A stretch of DNA of 27,540 bases from Syntrophaceae bacterium UBA7544 (GCA_002479215.1 DLME01000199.1:1-27540), one strand, 5' to 3'. Shown: positions 7,041-16,323, counted from the stretch's first letter. A program made the numbers and translations. Notes: a model not told the origin generated them from the letters alone.

Positions 7041-8576
7041 TCACCTCACTAGGCGGAAATAGTTAATAATTCTCTTGAAATCACCGGTTAGGAGTGCTTT
7101 TGCCCCTTTGCAGGCGAGTCTGATTTTGTTCGTGAGAATGAAGAGGACAACATAGAGCCGCGACGGCTGTTGCCGGTGGAGGAGTCGTACCATAGGATTG
7201 GAGGACAAAAGGCGCAAAAGGCCGCGCGGCACCAGCGAATATCCCGAAAGATAGATCAAGTAGTTCAGGTATGTCCCCTTGGGGAAGGTGAAGGGCTTAC
7301 GGCAAACCTCGGCCACCTCATCCATGATGATTCCCTCCTCCCGCGCCCGGTCGTTTAACTCCGTGCCGGGGAAGAAGATGAGTGAGGAAAGTTCGAGTCG
7401 GAATTTTCCCGGAAGGCTGAGCAACAGCCTCAATGTGTCGCGCACATCCTCCACGGTCTCCCAAGGATTGTCCAGAATGATGTGGTAGTCTGGGACAAGC
7501 ATCCGGGATTTGTAACGGTTGAGGAGGGTGGCCGCCGACAACACCTTCTCGTCTGATATAACCCGACGATACATTCGCTTGATCCGCTCGCTGCCGGTTT
7601 GGATGCCCATCTCGGTGAAGTAAAGGCCAGCGTCCACCAGTAGATCTAGTTTCCGCTCGCTGAGCGTGGTCGGGCTGCACTGGGCGTGGAAGGGGAGGCC
7701 AATCTCGCTTTTGTAGCGGTCTCGGAACTCCTCAAAATACTCGACTGGCGAGGCAAAAAAGGTGTCGTCGAAAAAACTGATGATCTCGATATAATTAAAA
7801 CGCTGCAGAACCTCCTTGAGTTCCCGGATTACGTTGTCGACACTGCGCCGTCGCAGCCGCATCATGGCGCTGCTCGCGCAGTAGGAACACTTGTGGGGGC
7901 ACCCCCGGGAGGTCATCGTCCGGTACGCAAAACGATGCTGGTTGCTGAAATAGGGGAGCTTCAGGAATTGTTCCCGCATGATCCCGGCGGTCATTTGCCG
8001 GACCTCACCGGTTCTCCACTCAAAAATGTAATGGTCGCTAAAATCGTAGTCCACGAAGGGAAGTTCATCGAGATTCTCGACGATCGGTCCGGCTTCATTC
8101 CTGATGATGCCCACATCTGACCGGAACCAGCAACTTTGTACGTCGGTATAATCCGCACCTGATGCCATCTTGCGTGCTAGGTCGACGATTGCGTATTCCC
8201 CTTCCCCGATGCAGACCATGTCGCAGTGCTCTAGGCACTGTTCCGGGCGATAGGTTGGATGGGTTCCCCCCCAAATGATCGGCTTCCCGTGGAGTTCCTG
8301 CCGGAGGTAGGCGGTCACTTGCGCTGCCCGGTCGAAATAGAGGCTCATGAAGGATACCCCGATGAGATCGACATCCCTGCACAGGTCGGCGATACGGGCG
8401 AGGGTCTTCTCCTCGTAACGATAAACGTAGCTGCTGTCGAATCGGAGATGCTCGATCCCACCCGGGAGAAAGATGATCCGGCATGGGAATCCCGCCCGCT
8501 TCAGCACAGACGCAACTATCCTGACGCCGAAGGCGTCGATGTTGGGGGGTGTAGGGGTAATGAGCGCGACGTTCAA
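7041..8576 (-). CDS. B12-binding domain radical SAM protein (paralogue 1)
   Basis: A 511-residue class B radical SAM protein. The N-terminal domain (MNVALITPTPPN, then IIWGGTHPTYRPEQCLEHCD and VCIGEGE) is the BchE/HpnJ-like cobalamin-binding fold. C226, C230 and C233 in SRGCPHKCSYC hold the radical cluster. MGIQTGSERIKRMYRR and LDNPWETVEDVRD follow, as in its two paralogues. The start is TTG: a strong GGAGGT lies five bases before it, and the first residues align with the ATG starts of the paralogues. Its codons are GC-rich, unlike the paralogues at 10677 and 14713. The transposase stub at 8645-8770 lies just upstream. Substrate unknown; context points to a lipid or lipid-linked glycan. Confidence 0.9.
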   Translation of the reverse strand: MNVALITPTPPNIDAFGVRIVASVLKRAGFPCRIIFLPGGIEHLRFDSSYVYRYEEKTLARIADLCRDVDLIGVSFMSLYFDRAAQVTAYLRQELHGKPIIWGGTHPTYRPEQCLEHCDMVCIGEGEYAIVDLARKMASGADYTDVQSCWFRSDVGIIRNEAGPIVENLDELPFVDYDFSDHYIFEWRTGEVRQMTAGIMREQFLKLPYFSNQHRFAYRTMTSRGCPHKCSYCASSAMMRLRRRSVDNVIRELKEVLQRFNYIEIISFFDDTFFASPVEYFEEFRDRYKSEIGLPFHAQCSPTTLSERKLDLLVDAGLYFTEMGIQTGSERIKRMYRRVISDEKVLSAATLLNRYKSRMLVPDYHIILDNPWETVEDVRDTLRLLLSLPGKFRLELSSLIFFPGTELNDRAREEGIIMDEVAEVCRKPFTFPKGTYLNYLIYLSGYSLVPRGLLRLLSSNPMVRLLHRQQPSRLYVVLFILTNKIRLACKGAKALLTGDFKRIINYFRLVR

Positions 8577-8644
8577 TCAAACCTCCAGGAAAAGCGTGGT
8601 TGGCGGATTTACCTCCGCTGCCAGTCGCAGTTTGAATAGGAGCA

Positions 8645-8770
8645 TTACTGGTTCGGATGAACCTGGTACTGCCGGGAAATCTCAACGAGCGTCTGCTCGC
8701 CTCTCAAAGCGTCCAACGCCATTTTTACCTTGAACGTCGGTGCATAACTTCTTCTCGGTCTTTTGCTCAT
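8645..8770 (-). pseudogene. IS3-type transposase orfA stub
   Basis: A 41-residue frame starting MSKRPRRSYAPTFKVKMALD and ending QYQVHPNQ before a stop. It matches the N-terminal helix-turn-helix part of IS3-family OrfA proteins, where HPNQ is normally followed by ITxWK. The rest of orfA and all of orfB are missing. A good ribosome binding site (AAGGAGAAG) precedes the ATG. No full terminal inverted repeats can be paired, so only one end of the element survives. It cannot move by itself. It sits beside a broken radical SAM gene, and the element may have taken part in that deletion. Confidence 0.8.
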
Positions 8771-8842
8771 AGCCGCTTCTCCTTAGCCTCATTTGTAAAA
8801 ATTAATATCTTCCCAGACCAGCTTGCAGACAAGGTGTAAAAG

Positions 8843-9357
8843 TTAGAAAATGAAAAAAATTTCATCCCCGTCACAAAATTGCTCAGGTTGATACTGCAAG
8901 TACCCTCTCAATATTTTTCTTTTTGTAATGCATTTATGACAAATATTTTCATTAGAATAATTGCCATTTCCCTCTTTAAACATTCTCCTTGCTTCAATGT
9001 ATTTATCACTATTCCAAATAACTGAAAATGTTTGGTCCTTCAGGTTTCCAAAATCGTGGTTCTTTTCACCTGTGTAATAGTTACAGCAAGGAGAAACCCC
9101 AAGATCCCAGTTTATAAAGGCAGTCCTATATAGCCAGGTGCATAGAGGAATCTGTTTTTGCTTTTTTATGATTCGATTTGAATATTCATAATTTTTGGCA
9201 TATAAAAAGCCGTTTCTATTTCGATATGTATCTGGTATAATACTCAACATAATGACTTGAACCGTGTGCCCGCGCGTTTTTTAAAAAAAGATGAAAGACT
9301 TCGTGCACCAAAGGCACTGATATTCGGTGATGATGGAGTAATCAAAGTTATGTTCAT
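8843..9357 (-). pseudogene. Broken radical SAM gene: B12-domain start joined to a SPASM domain, frameshifted
   Basis: The front starts with ATG at 9357 (RBS AAGGA) and reads MNITLITPSSPNISAFGARS, SSFFKKR, the same start as the B12 radical SAM paralogues. A CGCGCG run at about 9283-9288 appears to hold one extra CG: dropping it restores KKRGHTVQVIMLSIIPD and joins the front to the open frame that ends at 8843. That frame continues through the B12-domain start (about residue 65). It then passes straight to a SPASM-like domain with no CxxxCxxC core between (PLCTWLYR, GVSPCCNYYTG, FGNLKDQTFSVIWNS, ICHKC). So the gene has lost its radical SAM barrel and is also frameshifted. The SPASM part probably came from a different gene. 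A short product could still be made from the internal ATG at 9250. Confidence 0.75.
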
Positions 9358-9405
9358 AAATCCTTATTTACCAATTCAAATATTTACATCTTTTTTATCC
9401 AGATA

Positions 9406-10686
9406 CTACAATCCTTTTAGCCGCAACATGAGATTGAAAAGTTTTTCAATAAACCAGGTTTTTCGTTGTGTATAATATTTTGGAAAAAGTAGATTATCAG
9501 TTTTTTTTATAATACCTTCTTTTAGTGCAATTTCATAAAGCTTTGTGTGGGGCTCGATGCGGAGGGAATTAAATTCAAAGTGTACTCTTTTCTTAAGTTT
9601 CAATTTTGCCCGTAAGATAAATAATATCATTGAAAAAAAATTGCGCAAATTTTGACCAGGTGGATTTTTAAAGAAATTGTAATTGGCCTCGAAACCATTT
9701 TCTCTTTCCAAAATACGATAGGTTTCCAAAATATCTTGTGTTGTAATATTTTTCCCTAATTTAGCTAAAACATCATTAGAAAATCCGTCAGGCGAAAATA
9801 TTAAATTATCACATCCGGCTTCTTTTACCAGTGCCAAAAACTCCCTATCAATGTTTTTTTCGTTAAACCATGCAGACCACCTAACATTCAGCTTCCGTTT
9901 AATGATTTCCCGACAAATCTCTTCAGCATGTTTTTTAGGGATGTTGAAAACAGAATCAATAAACATAAAACGCTCTATACTATGTTTATTTAATAGACAT
10001 TCGATTTCATCAACCACCAATACATGGTCTTTAAGCCGATAGCATCTGCCATTCAAAAACGGATATATGCAATAGATACAAGTGAGTGAACATCCTCGCT
10101 TTGTCTCGATACCAATAGCGTCCCTGTGTTTTTTATATCTTTCAATAGACATCCCATTGGTACTCATAATATTAAATTGCTTAGAACCTGGCAATGAACC
10201 CGAACCAGTAAATATGATTCTACCGTTTTTTCTGTAATAGAGCGAACGAACATTTTCTGGTGTTTCTATATTCTTAAGAAGCTCTGAAAAAGCAACCTCT
10301 CCCTCAAGAAAGATGCCAAAATCTATTCTCGGTTCATCAGACATTATTTCATTAGCAAATATCGAGAAACCTGAGCCACCCAGTACGATATTGGCATTAG
10401 AACAAGATTTTATTATATCTATGGTATCCTTTAAATATTTATAATAAAAGGTTACTTTTTTCTTGTTAGTAGAATCAATGTTTCGTAATGAAATGCCAAT
10501 AACATCAGGCACAAAGATTGCGATAATTTCTTTAATCTCTTCAAATGGCTTTTTGGACAAATTCACATCAAAAATCTTAACAGTATGGCCAATTAGTGAG
10601 GATTTTATACAAGAAAGACCTATTGGAAAGACCAGAGGTTCCTTATCACCCAAGTAAGATGTAAGTAATAGGATATTCACAAGCAA
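9406..10686 (-). CDS. B12-binding domain radical SAM protein (divergent, short)
   Basis: A 426-residue radical SAM protein with a shorter N-terminal domain (MLVNILLLTSYLGDKEPLVF, PIGLSCIKSSL, VLGGSGFSIF, FLEGEVAF). C199, C203 and C206 in KRGCSLTCIYC bind the cluster. Its helices and C-terminal part differ from the three long paralogues, so it is a separate branch. It starts inside the last codons of the upstream gene, overlapping it by 10 bases, so translation is probably coupled; a GTG two codons in (10680) is another possible start. AT-rich like its upstream neighbour. B12 binding is inferred from the fold pattern; no DxHxxG is seen. Substrate unknown. Confidence 0.85.
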   Translation of the reverse strand: MLVNILLLTSYLGDKEPLVFPIGLSCIKSSLIGHTVKIFDVNLSKKPFEEIKEIIAIFVPDVIGISLRNIDSTNKKKVTFYYKYLKDTIDIIKSCSNANIVLGGSGFSIFANEIMSDEPRIDFGIFLEGEVAFSELLKNIETPENVRSLYYRKNGRIIFTGSGSLPGSKQFNIMSTNGMSIERYKKHRDAIGIETKRGCSLTCIYCIYPFLNGRCYRLKDHVLVVDEIECLLNKHSIERFMFIDSVFNIPKKHAEEICREIIKRKLNVRWSAWFNEKNIDREFLALVKEAGCDNLIFSPDGFSNDVLAKLGKNITTQDILETYRILERENGFEANYNFFKNPPGQNLRNFFSMILFILRAKLKLKKRVHFEFNSLRIEPHTKLYEIALKEGIIKKTDNLLFPKYYTQRKTWFIEKLFNLMLRLKGL

Positions 10687-12173
10687 GCATTCACATTTTT
10701 CATAAAACTGTAAACATTTTTCATACCAATATAGATAAATTTGAACAATGGCTTTAGTGCCTTACTGTTTAAAATATCGACTATAGGCGAAGTGATGAGA
10801 ATCTTTAGTAATGGGCCGGGGAATTTACCTTTTTTTGAAAGCGTCATAAGGAGATTCAAGTACTCAGGCTTACGCATAGTATAGGTCTTTTCATAAATTT
10901 CCTTGTACTCATCGATCACAAGAACTTTTTTTTTAGCCATTTCATATAACAGTGTCCCAGGGTAAAGAATCAAAGTGAACGGTTGCAAACGAAATGGCTT
11001 CGGTATATTGGATATAAAACGCAAGCTGTCAATTCTATCTTCATCTGTTTCAAATGGAACATCAACTAAAAAATCATAGTTGGGAGGATACATTTTATCC
11101 TTAAACTTATTAATAATGATTATGGCTTTCATCATCCTTTTATTGTTCATGATTTCTCGGTTGTACAACCTTTGCATTCGGACGCTACCGCTTTCAATCC
11201 CCATTTGAACATATATAAGACCAGCATCCACAAGAAGTGACATTTTTTCTTCTGTTACACTAAGAGGACTGACGAGGCAGGAAAACGGAAATCCAATTTT
11301 TGCTTTATATTGTATAGCGAATTCCCTAAGATTATCAATTTTTTGGGCCATAAACTCATCATCAGAAATCCATATATAATTAACATATGACATCTCCCGT
11401 TTGACCCACATAAGTTCTTCAATTACATTGTTTACAGACCTCCAACGCAGCTTTCCCTTACCACCATACATTTCTTTTATTGTGTGGTTTATACAATAGG
11501 CACAGCTATGGGGGCATCCTCTGCTGGTCATGGTTTGATACCCAGTTTTACCAAGATACTTAGAAACCGTACCGCCTTTAAGAAATAATTCTGTTACCGT
11601 GTGTGAAATAGGTACTATTTGGTCATTGATCATTATGTGATGGTCATCCATACTGTAATCGGGAAAAGGGTAGATATCTAAATCGCGTGGCAAAGGACTT
11701 AGAGGATTTTTTATTACTTTATTACCGGTATTGAACCATAAGTTTATTGTATGCAAGTAATCTTCGCCTCTGGACATTTTATTTACAAGTTCTAGCGTGG
11801 CATCCTCACCTTCACCGATACACACGATGTCAGCATATTTCAAACACTCATCAGGCTTGATGGTTGGATGCACTCCACCCCATATGATAGGGGTAGATAA
11901 CTCCTTTTTCAATTTATTTGTTAACTGAATAGCTCCATTAAAAAAATTGGTCATCAATGTGATACCAATTAAATCTGATTGCCGACATAAAGAAATGACT
12001 TCTTCAAGAATATGATTTTCGTATCTTTGTTTTTCATATACAATGTCATCACCATAAGGATCAGGAAGAAATATTAATTGTGTCTTATGGCCATGCTGTT
12101 TTAGATATGCAGAAATGACTCGAATTCCCAAAGAGGTTATATCTGGATATAATGATATTAAAGTTATTTTCAT
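10677..12173 (-). CDS. B12-binding domain radical SAM protein (paralogue 2)
   Basis: A 498-residue class B radical SAM protein. The cobalamin domain begins MKITLISLYPDITSLGIRVI and contains IIWGGVHPTIKPDECLKYAD with VCIGEGE. The cluster cysteines are C220, C224 and C227 (SRGCPHSCAYC). MGIESGSVRMQRLYNRE and LVDVPFETDEDR match the paralogues at 7041 and 14713. The ATG overlaps the stop of the acyltransferase gene (ATGA, 12170-12173), so acylation and radical chemistry are probably made in step. Strongly AT-rich codons, in contrast to the acyltransferase directly before it. The product of the 6950-7039 remnant was its nearest relative in the window. Substrate unknown; likely acyl- or glycolipid from context. 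Confidence 0.9.
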   Translation of the reverse strand: MKITLISLYPDITSLGIRVISAYLKQHGHKTQLIFLPDPYGDDIVYEKQRYENHILEEVISLCRQSDLIGITLMTNFFNGAIQLTNKLKKELSTPIIWGGVHPTIKPDECLKYADIVCIGEGEDATLELVNKMSRGEDYLHTINLWFNTGNKVIKNPLSPLPRDLDIYPFPDYSMDDHHIMINDQIVPISHTVTELFLKGGTVSKYLGKTGYQTMTSRGCPHSCAYCINHTIKEMYGGKGKLRWRSVNNVIEELMWVKREMSYVNYIWISDDEFMAQKIDNLREFAIQYKAKIGFPFSCLVSPLSVTEEKMSLLVDAGLIYVQMGIESGSVRMQRLYNREIMNNKRMMKAIIIINKFKDKMYPPNYDFLVDVPFETDEDRIDSLRFISNIPKPFRLQPFTLILYPGTLLYEMAKKKVLVIDEYKEIYEKTYTMRKPEYLNLLMTLSKKGKFPGPLLKILITSPIVDILNSKALKPLFKFIYIGMKNVYSFMKNVNACL

Positions 12174-13180
12174 GTTTGCGGCTTTTTTACGAGGTCGTTA
12201 TTTTGGGGCTCGGGCAATCCTTCGCAGGATTCTGCCTCCGGGATCAAACACCCTTCCTGGAATTCCTCCCAGAACATCCAGTGCTCGGGGTGGCGCTTGA
12301 TGAAGGTTTCGAAGACCCGCGTGTATTCCGCCGTGCTGTGTCGCACGTCAGCTTTGCGGTCGTCGGTTAGCTGCAAGGCGATCGGCGCCTCTATGATAGC
12401 CAGGTGGGTGAAGTCCGGCTGCTGCACGCAGAACAGAGGCAGTAGCACTGCACCGGTGGTGCGCGCCATTCGTGCCGGCCCCGGCGGGAACAGCATGGTC
12501 CGACCCAGGAAGGGCAGTGAGATGTAGTTTTCACCGGCACCCCTGATACCGCCGATCCCGTCACCGGTGATCATCAGGATACCATTGCGCTTCAGCGTCT
12601 CATAGGCCGGCCGTAGCGACTTGCCGACGTGGACATGCTTAACATTGAATTGGTTCTCTAGCCGCAGGCGGATGCGCAGGTGGACGTTCTTGTGCACCCA
12701 GCTGTGGTCCTCGGCGTTCGCGTCGCGGTAACCGATCTGGCTGACATCATAACCCCTTATGCCGAGCGCCACGAGCGGGAACTGCTTGCACCCGTAGTGC
12801 ATATGCACAAGGATCGCCCCTCGGCCCGCCTTGAGGGCCGTATCGAGGTTCTTAAGGCCCTCAAACCTGATGTGTTGCGAGAGGTTGGCGGCGTTCAGCG
12901 TGGCGTACTTGTAGAACTCCATGTGCTCAATATAGTGACGCTGGATGTTCCGCTGCGCGATGCGGTACGCCTCTACCTCCGTCATACGGCTGCCGTAGGT
13001 CGCCAAAAGGTTTGCGGCGATGCGGCCATTCCGCTCACGCAGGATCAGCGATTCTGCGAGTCCTACCGCCTCGCCGAAGAGATACGCCAGGCGCCACGGC
13101 GAGGTGGTAACGCACCAGCGCAGTGGATACCAGGCCACGAGCTTAGCCATGTCACGCAGAATGTTGTCCTTGATGATCAT
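12170..13180 (-). CDS. LpxL/HtrB-like lysophospholipid acyltransferase 1
   Basis: A 336-residue protein of the LpxL/HtrB (lipid A biosynthesis acyltransferase) family, usual length about 300. The start at 13180 gives MIIKDNILRDMAKLVAWYPL, which aligns with the other two acyltransferases here; a longer open frame upstream overlaps the FAD gene and is rejected. Visible blocks are ILVHMHYGCKQFPLVALGIRGY (H128), ITGDGIGG and LPFLGRTMLFPPGPARMARTTGA. In LpxL-type enzymes the motif is HX4(D/E); here position +5 from H128 is Q133. It would act on the inner membrane, taking acyl-ACP or acyl-CoA to a lipid or sugar acceptor. It follows the FAD gene by 7 bases and overlaps the next radical SAM gene (ATGA). 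GC-rich. Family sure, substrate not. Confidence 0.88.
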   Translation of the reverse strand: MIIKDNILRDMAKLVAWYPLRWCVTTSPWRLAYLFGEAVGLAESLILRERNGRIAANLLATYGSRMTEVEAYRIAQRNIQRHYIEHMEFYKYATLNAANLSQHIRFEGLKNLDTALKAGRGAILVHMHYGCKQFPLVALGIRGYDVSQIGYRDANAEDHSWVHKNVHLRIRLRLENQFNVKHVHVGKSLRPAYETLKRNGILMITGDGIGGIRGAGENYISLPFLGRTMLFPPGPARMARTTGAVLLPLFCVQQPDFTHLAIIEAPIALQLTDDRKADVRHSTAEYTRVFETFIKRHPEHWMFWEEFQEGCLIPEAESCEGLPEPQNNDLVKKPQT

Positions 13181-13187
13181 TGCTGCC

Positions 13188-14711
13188 TCAATAGAACGAC
13201 TGCCCCCACCGAGAGCGGTGATTGTCAGCGAGCAGTTTGTTCCGGTCCCCCTCGAGGAAACGGGCAACGCTATCCACCATCTCCATAACCTCATTGGTCA
13301 TCGCATGATATCGGAACAGTCCCTGCCGACCGCTGGTGAGCAGATTCCCGAAGCCGGAGACGTGCTCTAGCAAACGCTGTTGGTCCTGTTCGAACCCCAT
13401 CGTGTATACCGGATAGGCGTTCGGCATGTCGACGACGAAGGAATCCTTCACGAGATCGCGCGACGCCAGCAACCCCATCTCGAGGAGCGCGTCGACACAG
13501 CGGTCGACAAGCGGCCCGGCCGGCATTGTGTGGAACTCATCTCCCTCGCTGCAGCAGACCTCCATGCATAACGAGCTCATACCTGGGGGCGATAGCTCAC
13601 GGCTCATCGCCTTAGGTTCGTAGACCCGCTTGAAGGGGTGGTTACGCATCATCGAGAAGATCTCAAGGCAGTCAAAGATCCGATCCTGGTCCACGATGAG
13701 GTTCACAAGCCGTACGGTGCGGTATGTGAGGCGGCTTACCGCCGCGAGGAGCTCTGGTCCTGGAACAGGCGTCAGTGCACACACGAACTGTTGGAGGGGG
13801 ATCGTGGAAATGTAAAGATCTGCCCGCAGCGTCCGGTTCTGGCCCACCTGTTCTACGGTCAAGCCCTGTACCAGCCCACCTTCAGTCAGCACGCCCTTGA
13901 CTTCGGCGCCGAGGTGAACGCTCTCCTGCGGGAGCGTTTCGGCCATCACATCGCAGAGCTGCCCGGCACCTTTGCGGGGATAACAGGCCAGAATGTCCCT
14001 GGCAGAAGGGTGATTACCCCGGGCAAGCTGCTCACGGGTATTCCGGCTGAACCAGGATTGCACTTTCTTGAAGATGTTGTCCACAGGATTCTTACCGCTG
14101 ACGTTTTCCCGCTCCCTGGCCCACAGGGGCGATATCCGCTCCGACGGCAGTCCGCAGCACTTTTCGATGTACGGGGCGTAGAAATCCTCGAAAAGCTTCG
14201 GGCCAAACCGCTCGATCATGACGGTTTTGAGATTGGACTGCCCAGCAGCGGTACGGCGCCCCTTCAGACGCCAGAGTGCAAAATCAAGCAGGTAACCCGC
14301 GCTACGTAGAGGGTTCATACGCGTGAACATCTCTATTGGCCTAAGGGGGTAGGAAAGCATGCCCCCCCGGGTCACCATCGCAAACCGGTCGCGGATGTGA
14401 ATGAGGTCGTCGCCGAGCAGTTCTCTGTAGTCAGGGAGATAATCGTCGAAAAACAGGTGGGGACCATAGTCGAAGAGGAATTCCCTGCTGTTCCAGGTGT
14501 GGGAAAAGGTCTGGACCATGCCCCCTAGCCGGTCCCCCCGCTCAACAATTTCAACCTTGTAACCTTTCCGGTTCAGCAAAAACGCCAAGCGCAGGCCGCT
14601 GAAGCCGCCGCCTAAGATGAGTATCTTCTTACAAGATTCCTTCCGCTTACATTTTCTCACTCTTTGCCCTATAGAACTAAGATTTGATTCGAAGAAATCT
14701 GATGTGAGCAA
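13188..14711 (-). CDS. FAD-dependent oxidoreductase (protoporphyrinogen oxidase / UGM-like)
   Basis: About 507 residues if the TTG at 14711 is used. The dinucleotide-binding motif is GGGFSG at 34-39, with E57 (VERGDRLGG) binding the FAD ribose. Next come FDYGPHLFF and SYPLRPIEMFTRMNP, seen in the HemY / UDP-galactopyranose mutase / amine oxidase superfamily. The end carries NAYPVYTMGFEQDQQ and TSGRQGLFRYHAMTNEVM, which closes the FAD site. Such proteins in glycan clusters are named protoporphyrinogen oxidase or mutase-like, but their true reaction is often unknown. Reduction, desaturation or isomerisation of a lipid or sugar would all suit. There is no clear ATG before the motif, so the first 25 residues are unsure. 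It lies between a radical SAM gene (one base after its stop) and the acyltransferase 7 bases on. Confidence 0.82.
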   Translation of the reverse strand: MLTSDFFESNLSSIGQRVRKCKRKESCKKILILGGGFSGLRLAFLLNRKGYKVEIVERGDRLGGMVQTFSHTWNSREFLFDYGPHLFFDDYLPDYRELLGDDLIHIRDRFAMVTRGGMLSYPLRPIEMFTRMNPLRSAGYLLDFALWRLKGRRTAAGQSNLKTVMIERFGPKLFEDFYAPYIEKCCGLPSERISPLWARERENVSGKNPVDNIFKKVQSWFSRNTREQLARGNHPSARDILACYPRKGAGQLCDVMAETLPQESVHLGAEVKGVLTEGGLVQGLTVEQVGQNRTLRADLYISTIPLQQFVCALTPVPGPELLAAVSRLTYRTVRLVNLIVDQDRIFDCLEIFSMMRNHPFKRVYEPKAMSRELSPPGMSSLCMEVCCSEGDEFHTMPAGPLVDRCVDALLEMGLLASRDLVKDSFVVDMPNAYPVYTMGFEQDQQRLLEHVSGFGNLLTSGRQGLFRYHAMTNEVMEMVDSVARFLEGDRNKLLADNHRSRWGQSFY

Positions 14712-14712
14712 A

Positions 14713-16218
14713 TCATGATAATCCCCTTTCGTGAAAGTGAAGTTTCATGGCAACCAGCTTCAAAAACCGATGAAAAACAAGAAAAAATCGACCAGCAGAA
14801 GGCCTATTAAAAAAATAGAGAAAGGGACGGGATATTAAAACTTCCAGCACTTTTGGGGGAATACGATATTTATTCATATCAAGCAGGAAATTAAGATATC
14901 CACCTTGATATCTCTGGCCAAAAGTCTTATCATACATATCAGTGTAAAATATGCCATCAGCAGAAGCCTTTTTTTGAAGCTTAGTTCCAGGGAAAAAACT
15001 CAATGCATAGACCCTAGTATCATAAGGACGTGGTAGCTTAACTAGTAAACGGACAGTGTCCAAGAGATCTTCATTAGTTTCATAAGGATTTTCAATGATA
15101 AAATCGTAATAGGGGAAAAGACGATCTTTATAACTATTAATAATTTTGGCTGCTGTTAATGATTGATCAACATTTCCGACATGTTGCCGATCATAGAGTT
15201 CAATTATTCGTTTACTGCCTGACTGGATTCCCATACCGACATTAGTTAGTCCCGCATCAACAAGCAAGTCAAAATTCTTCTTGGTTACGTTGACGGGAGA
15301 TACGAGTATATAGAAAGGAAGTTTAATTTTTTCTTTGTATTGCTTCGTGAATTCCTGTAAATCTGAAATACTCCGACTTGCAAAGGTGTCATCGCAAAAG
15401 CATATTTCACCAATAAAAGGAAATGCATTTTTAACCCAGATTAATTCTTCTATCAAGTTTCTGATGCTTCTCTTTCTGAAATAGCGCCGACCATATATAT
15501 ACTCGGTTAGAGGGTATTCGCCACAAAAAGTGCAATTAAACGGGCATCCCCGAGACGAAAGTACCTGGTATGCCGGATTATTAGATCGGTTATGATTGAG
15601 AGGGGGAAAGAATTTTAAGAGATGCTGGCGCCAGTTTTCTGATGTCATTGGTATAATCTTGTCTTGCATTAACAGATGGTGGTCATCAAAACTGTAATCT
15701 GGGAAAGGTAGGCTGTCTAAATCGCTTGCCAGATCTCCTGCACCATTATTGATAACTCGGCCATTTTTTTTAAGCCATATACCTGGAATAGTCGATATAT
15801 CATGACCATTTTGCATGCACCGAACCAATTCAATCATGGAGGTTTCAGCTTCGCCAACGCACACTAAATCAGCTGTTTCAAGACATTCCTCAGGACATAC
15901 GGTCGGATGAATACCCCCCCAGATAATCGGTGTCGAAATAGAGCTTTTAATGCGTTGAGTAAGTTCAACGGCAACTGACTGATGATGCGTCATCAAAGAT
16001 ATGCCGATAAGGCTAGAATCTTTGCAAAGATCGATTATCTGATTCAGGACATTTTCACTATAGTGATACTTGGTGTGTGTTGCCCTACGTTTAAGATCTT
16101 CTAACATAGGTAGAAATAAAAGCTGTGATTGATAACCGTTTTGCTTAAGCAACGAAGAAAGAATTCGAAGGCCAATCGCATCGGTAGACAGTCCCAGTGA
16201 TATAAAAGTAATTTTCAT
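14713..16218 (-). CDS. B12-binding domain radical SAM protein (paralogue 3)
   Basis: A 501-residue class B radical SAM protein with the same plan as those at 7041 and 10677: MKITFISLGLSTDAIGLRIL, IIWGGIHPTVCPEECLETAD, VCVGEAE, then C225, C229 and C232 in SRGCPFNCTFC, and MGIQSGSKRIIELYDRQ. The cysteine in HPTVCPEEC is an oddity of this copy. AT-rich. ATG at 16218 with AGGAAAA upstream. An acyltransferase gene lies 105 bases upstream and the FAD gene follows directly, repeating the acyltransferase / B12 radical SAM pairing seen at 12170-12173. Reaction unknown; methylation, cyclisation or cross-linking on a lipid chain is possible. Confidence 0.9.
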   Translation of the reverse strand: MKITFISLGLSTDAIGLRILSSLLKQNGYQSQLLFLPMLEDLKRRATHTKYHYSENVLNQIIDLCKDSSLIGISLMTHHQSVAVELTQRIKSSISTPIIWGGIHPTVCPEECLETADLVCVGEAETSMIELVRCMQNGHDISTIPGIWLKKNGRVINNGAGDLASDLDSLPFPDYSFDDHHLLMQDKIIPMTSENWRQHLLKFFPPLNHNRSNNPAYQVLSSRGCPFNCTFCGEYPLTEYIYGRRYFRKRSIRNLIEELIWVKNAFPFIGEICFCDDTFASRSISDLQEFTKQYKEKIKLPFYILVSPVNVTKKNFDLLVDAGLTNVGMGIQSGSKRIIELYDRQHVGNVDQSLTAAKIINSYKDRLFPYYDFIIENPYETNEDLLDTVRLLVKLPRPYDTRVYALSFFPGTKLQKKASADGIFYTDMYDKTFGQRYQGGYLNFLLDMNKYRIPPKVLEVLISRPFLYFFNRPSAGRFFLVFHRFLKLVAMKLHFHERGLS

Positions 16219-16323
16219 AAATATTTTCCTATCAATATGCTTAAGGGGATACTACCCCGATTTTGCCCCTAGTTTCCTAAAGGAGAGGTTTGTTGTTTTT
16301 TCCATAATTTGGGTGGGATTCCT

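Noticed and set aside
8095..8685. 196-codon minus-strand frame across the start of radical SAM paralogue 1
   Set aside because: It overlaps the B12 domain in another frame and has low-complexity Arg/Pro/Gly content without motifs.
12680..13288. 202-codon open frame on the + strand
   Set aside because: Antisense to acyltransferase 1 and the end of the FAD gene, both well supported.
13638..14309. 223-codon open frame on the + strand
   Set aside because: Opposite the GC-rich FAD oxidoreductase; long antisense frames are expected there and no motif was seen.
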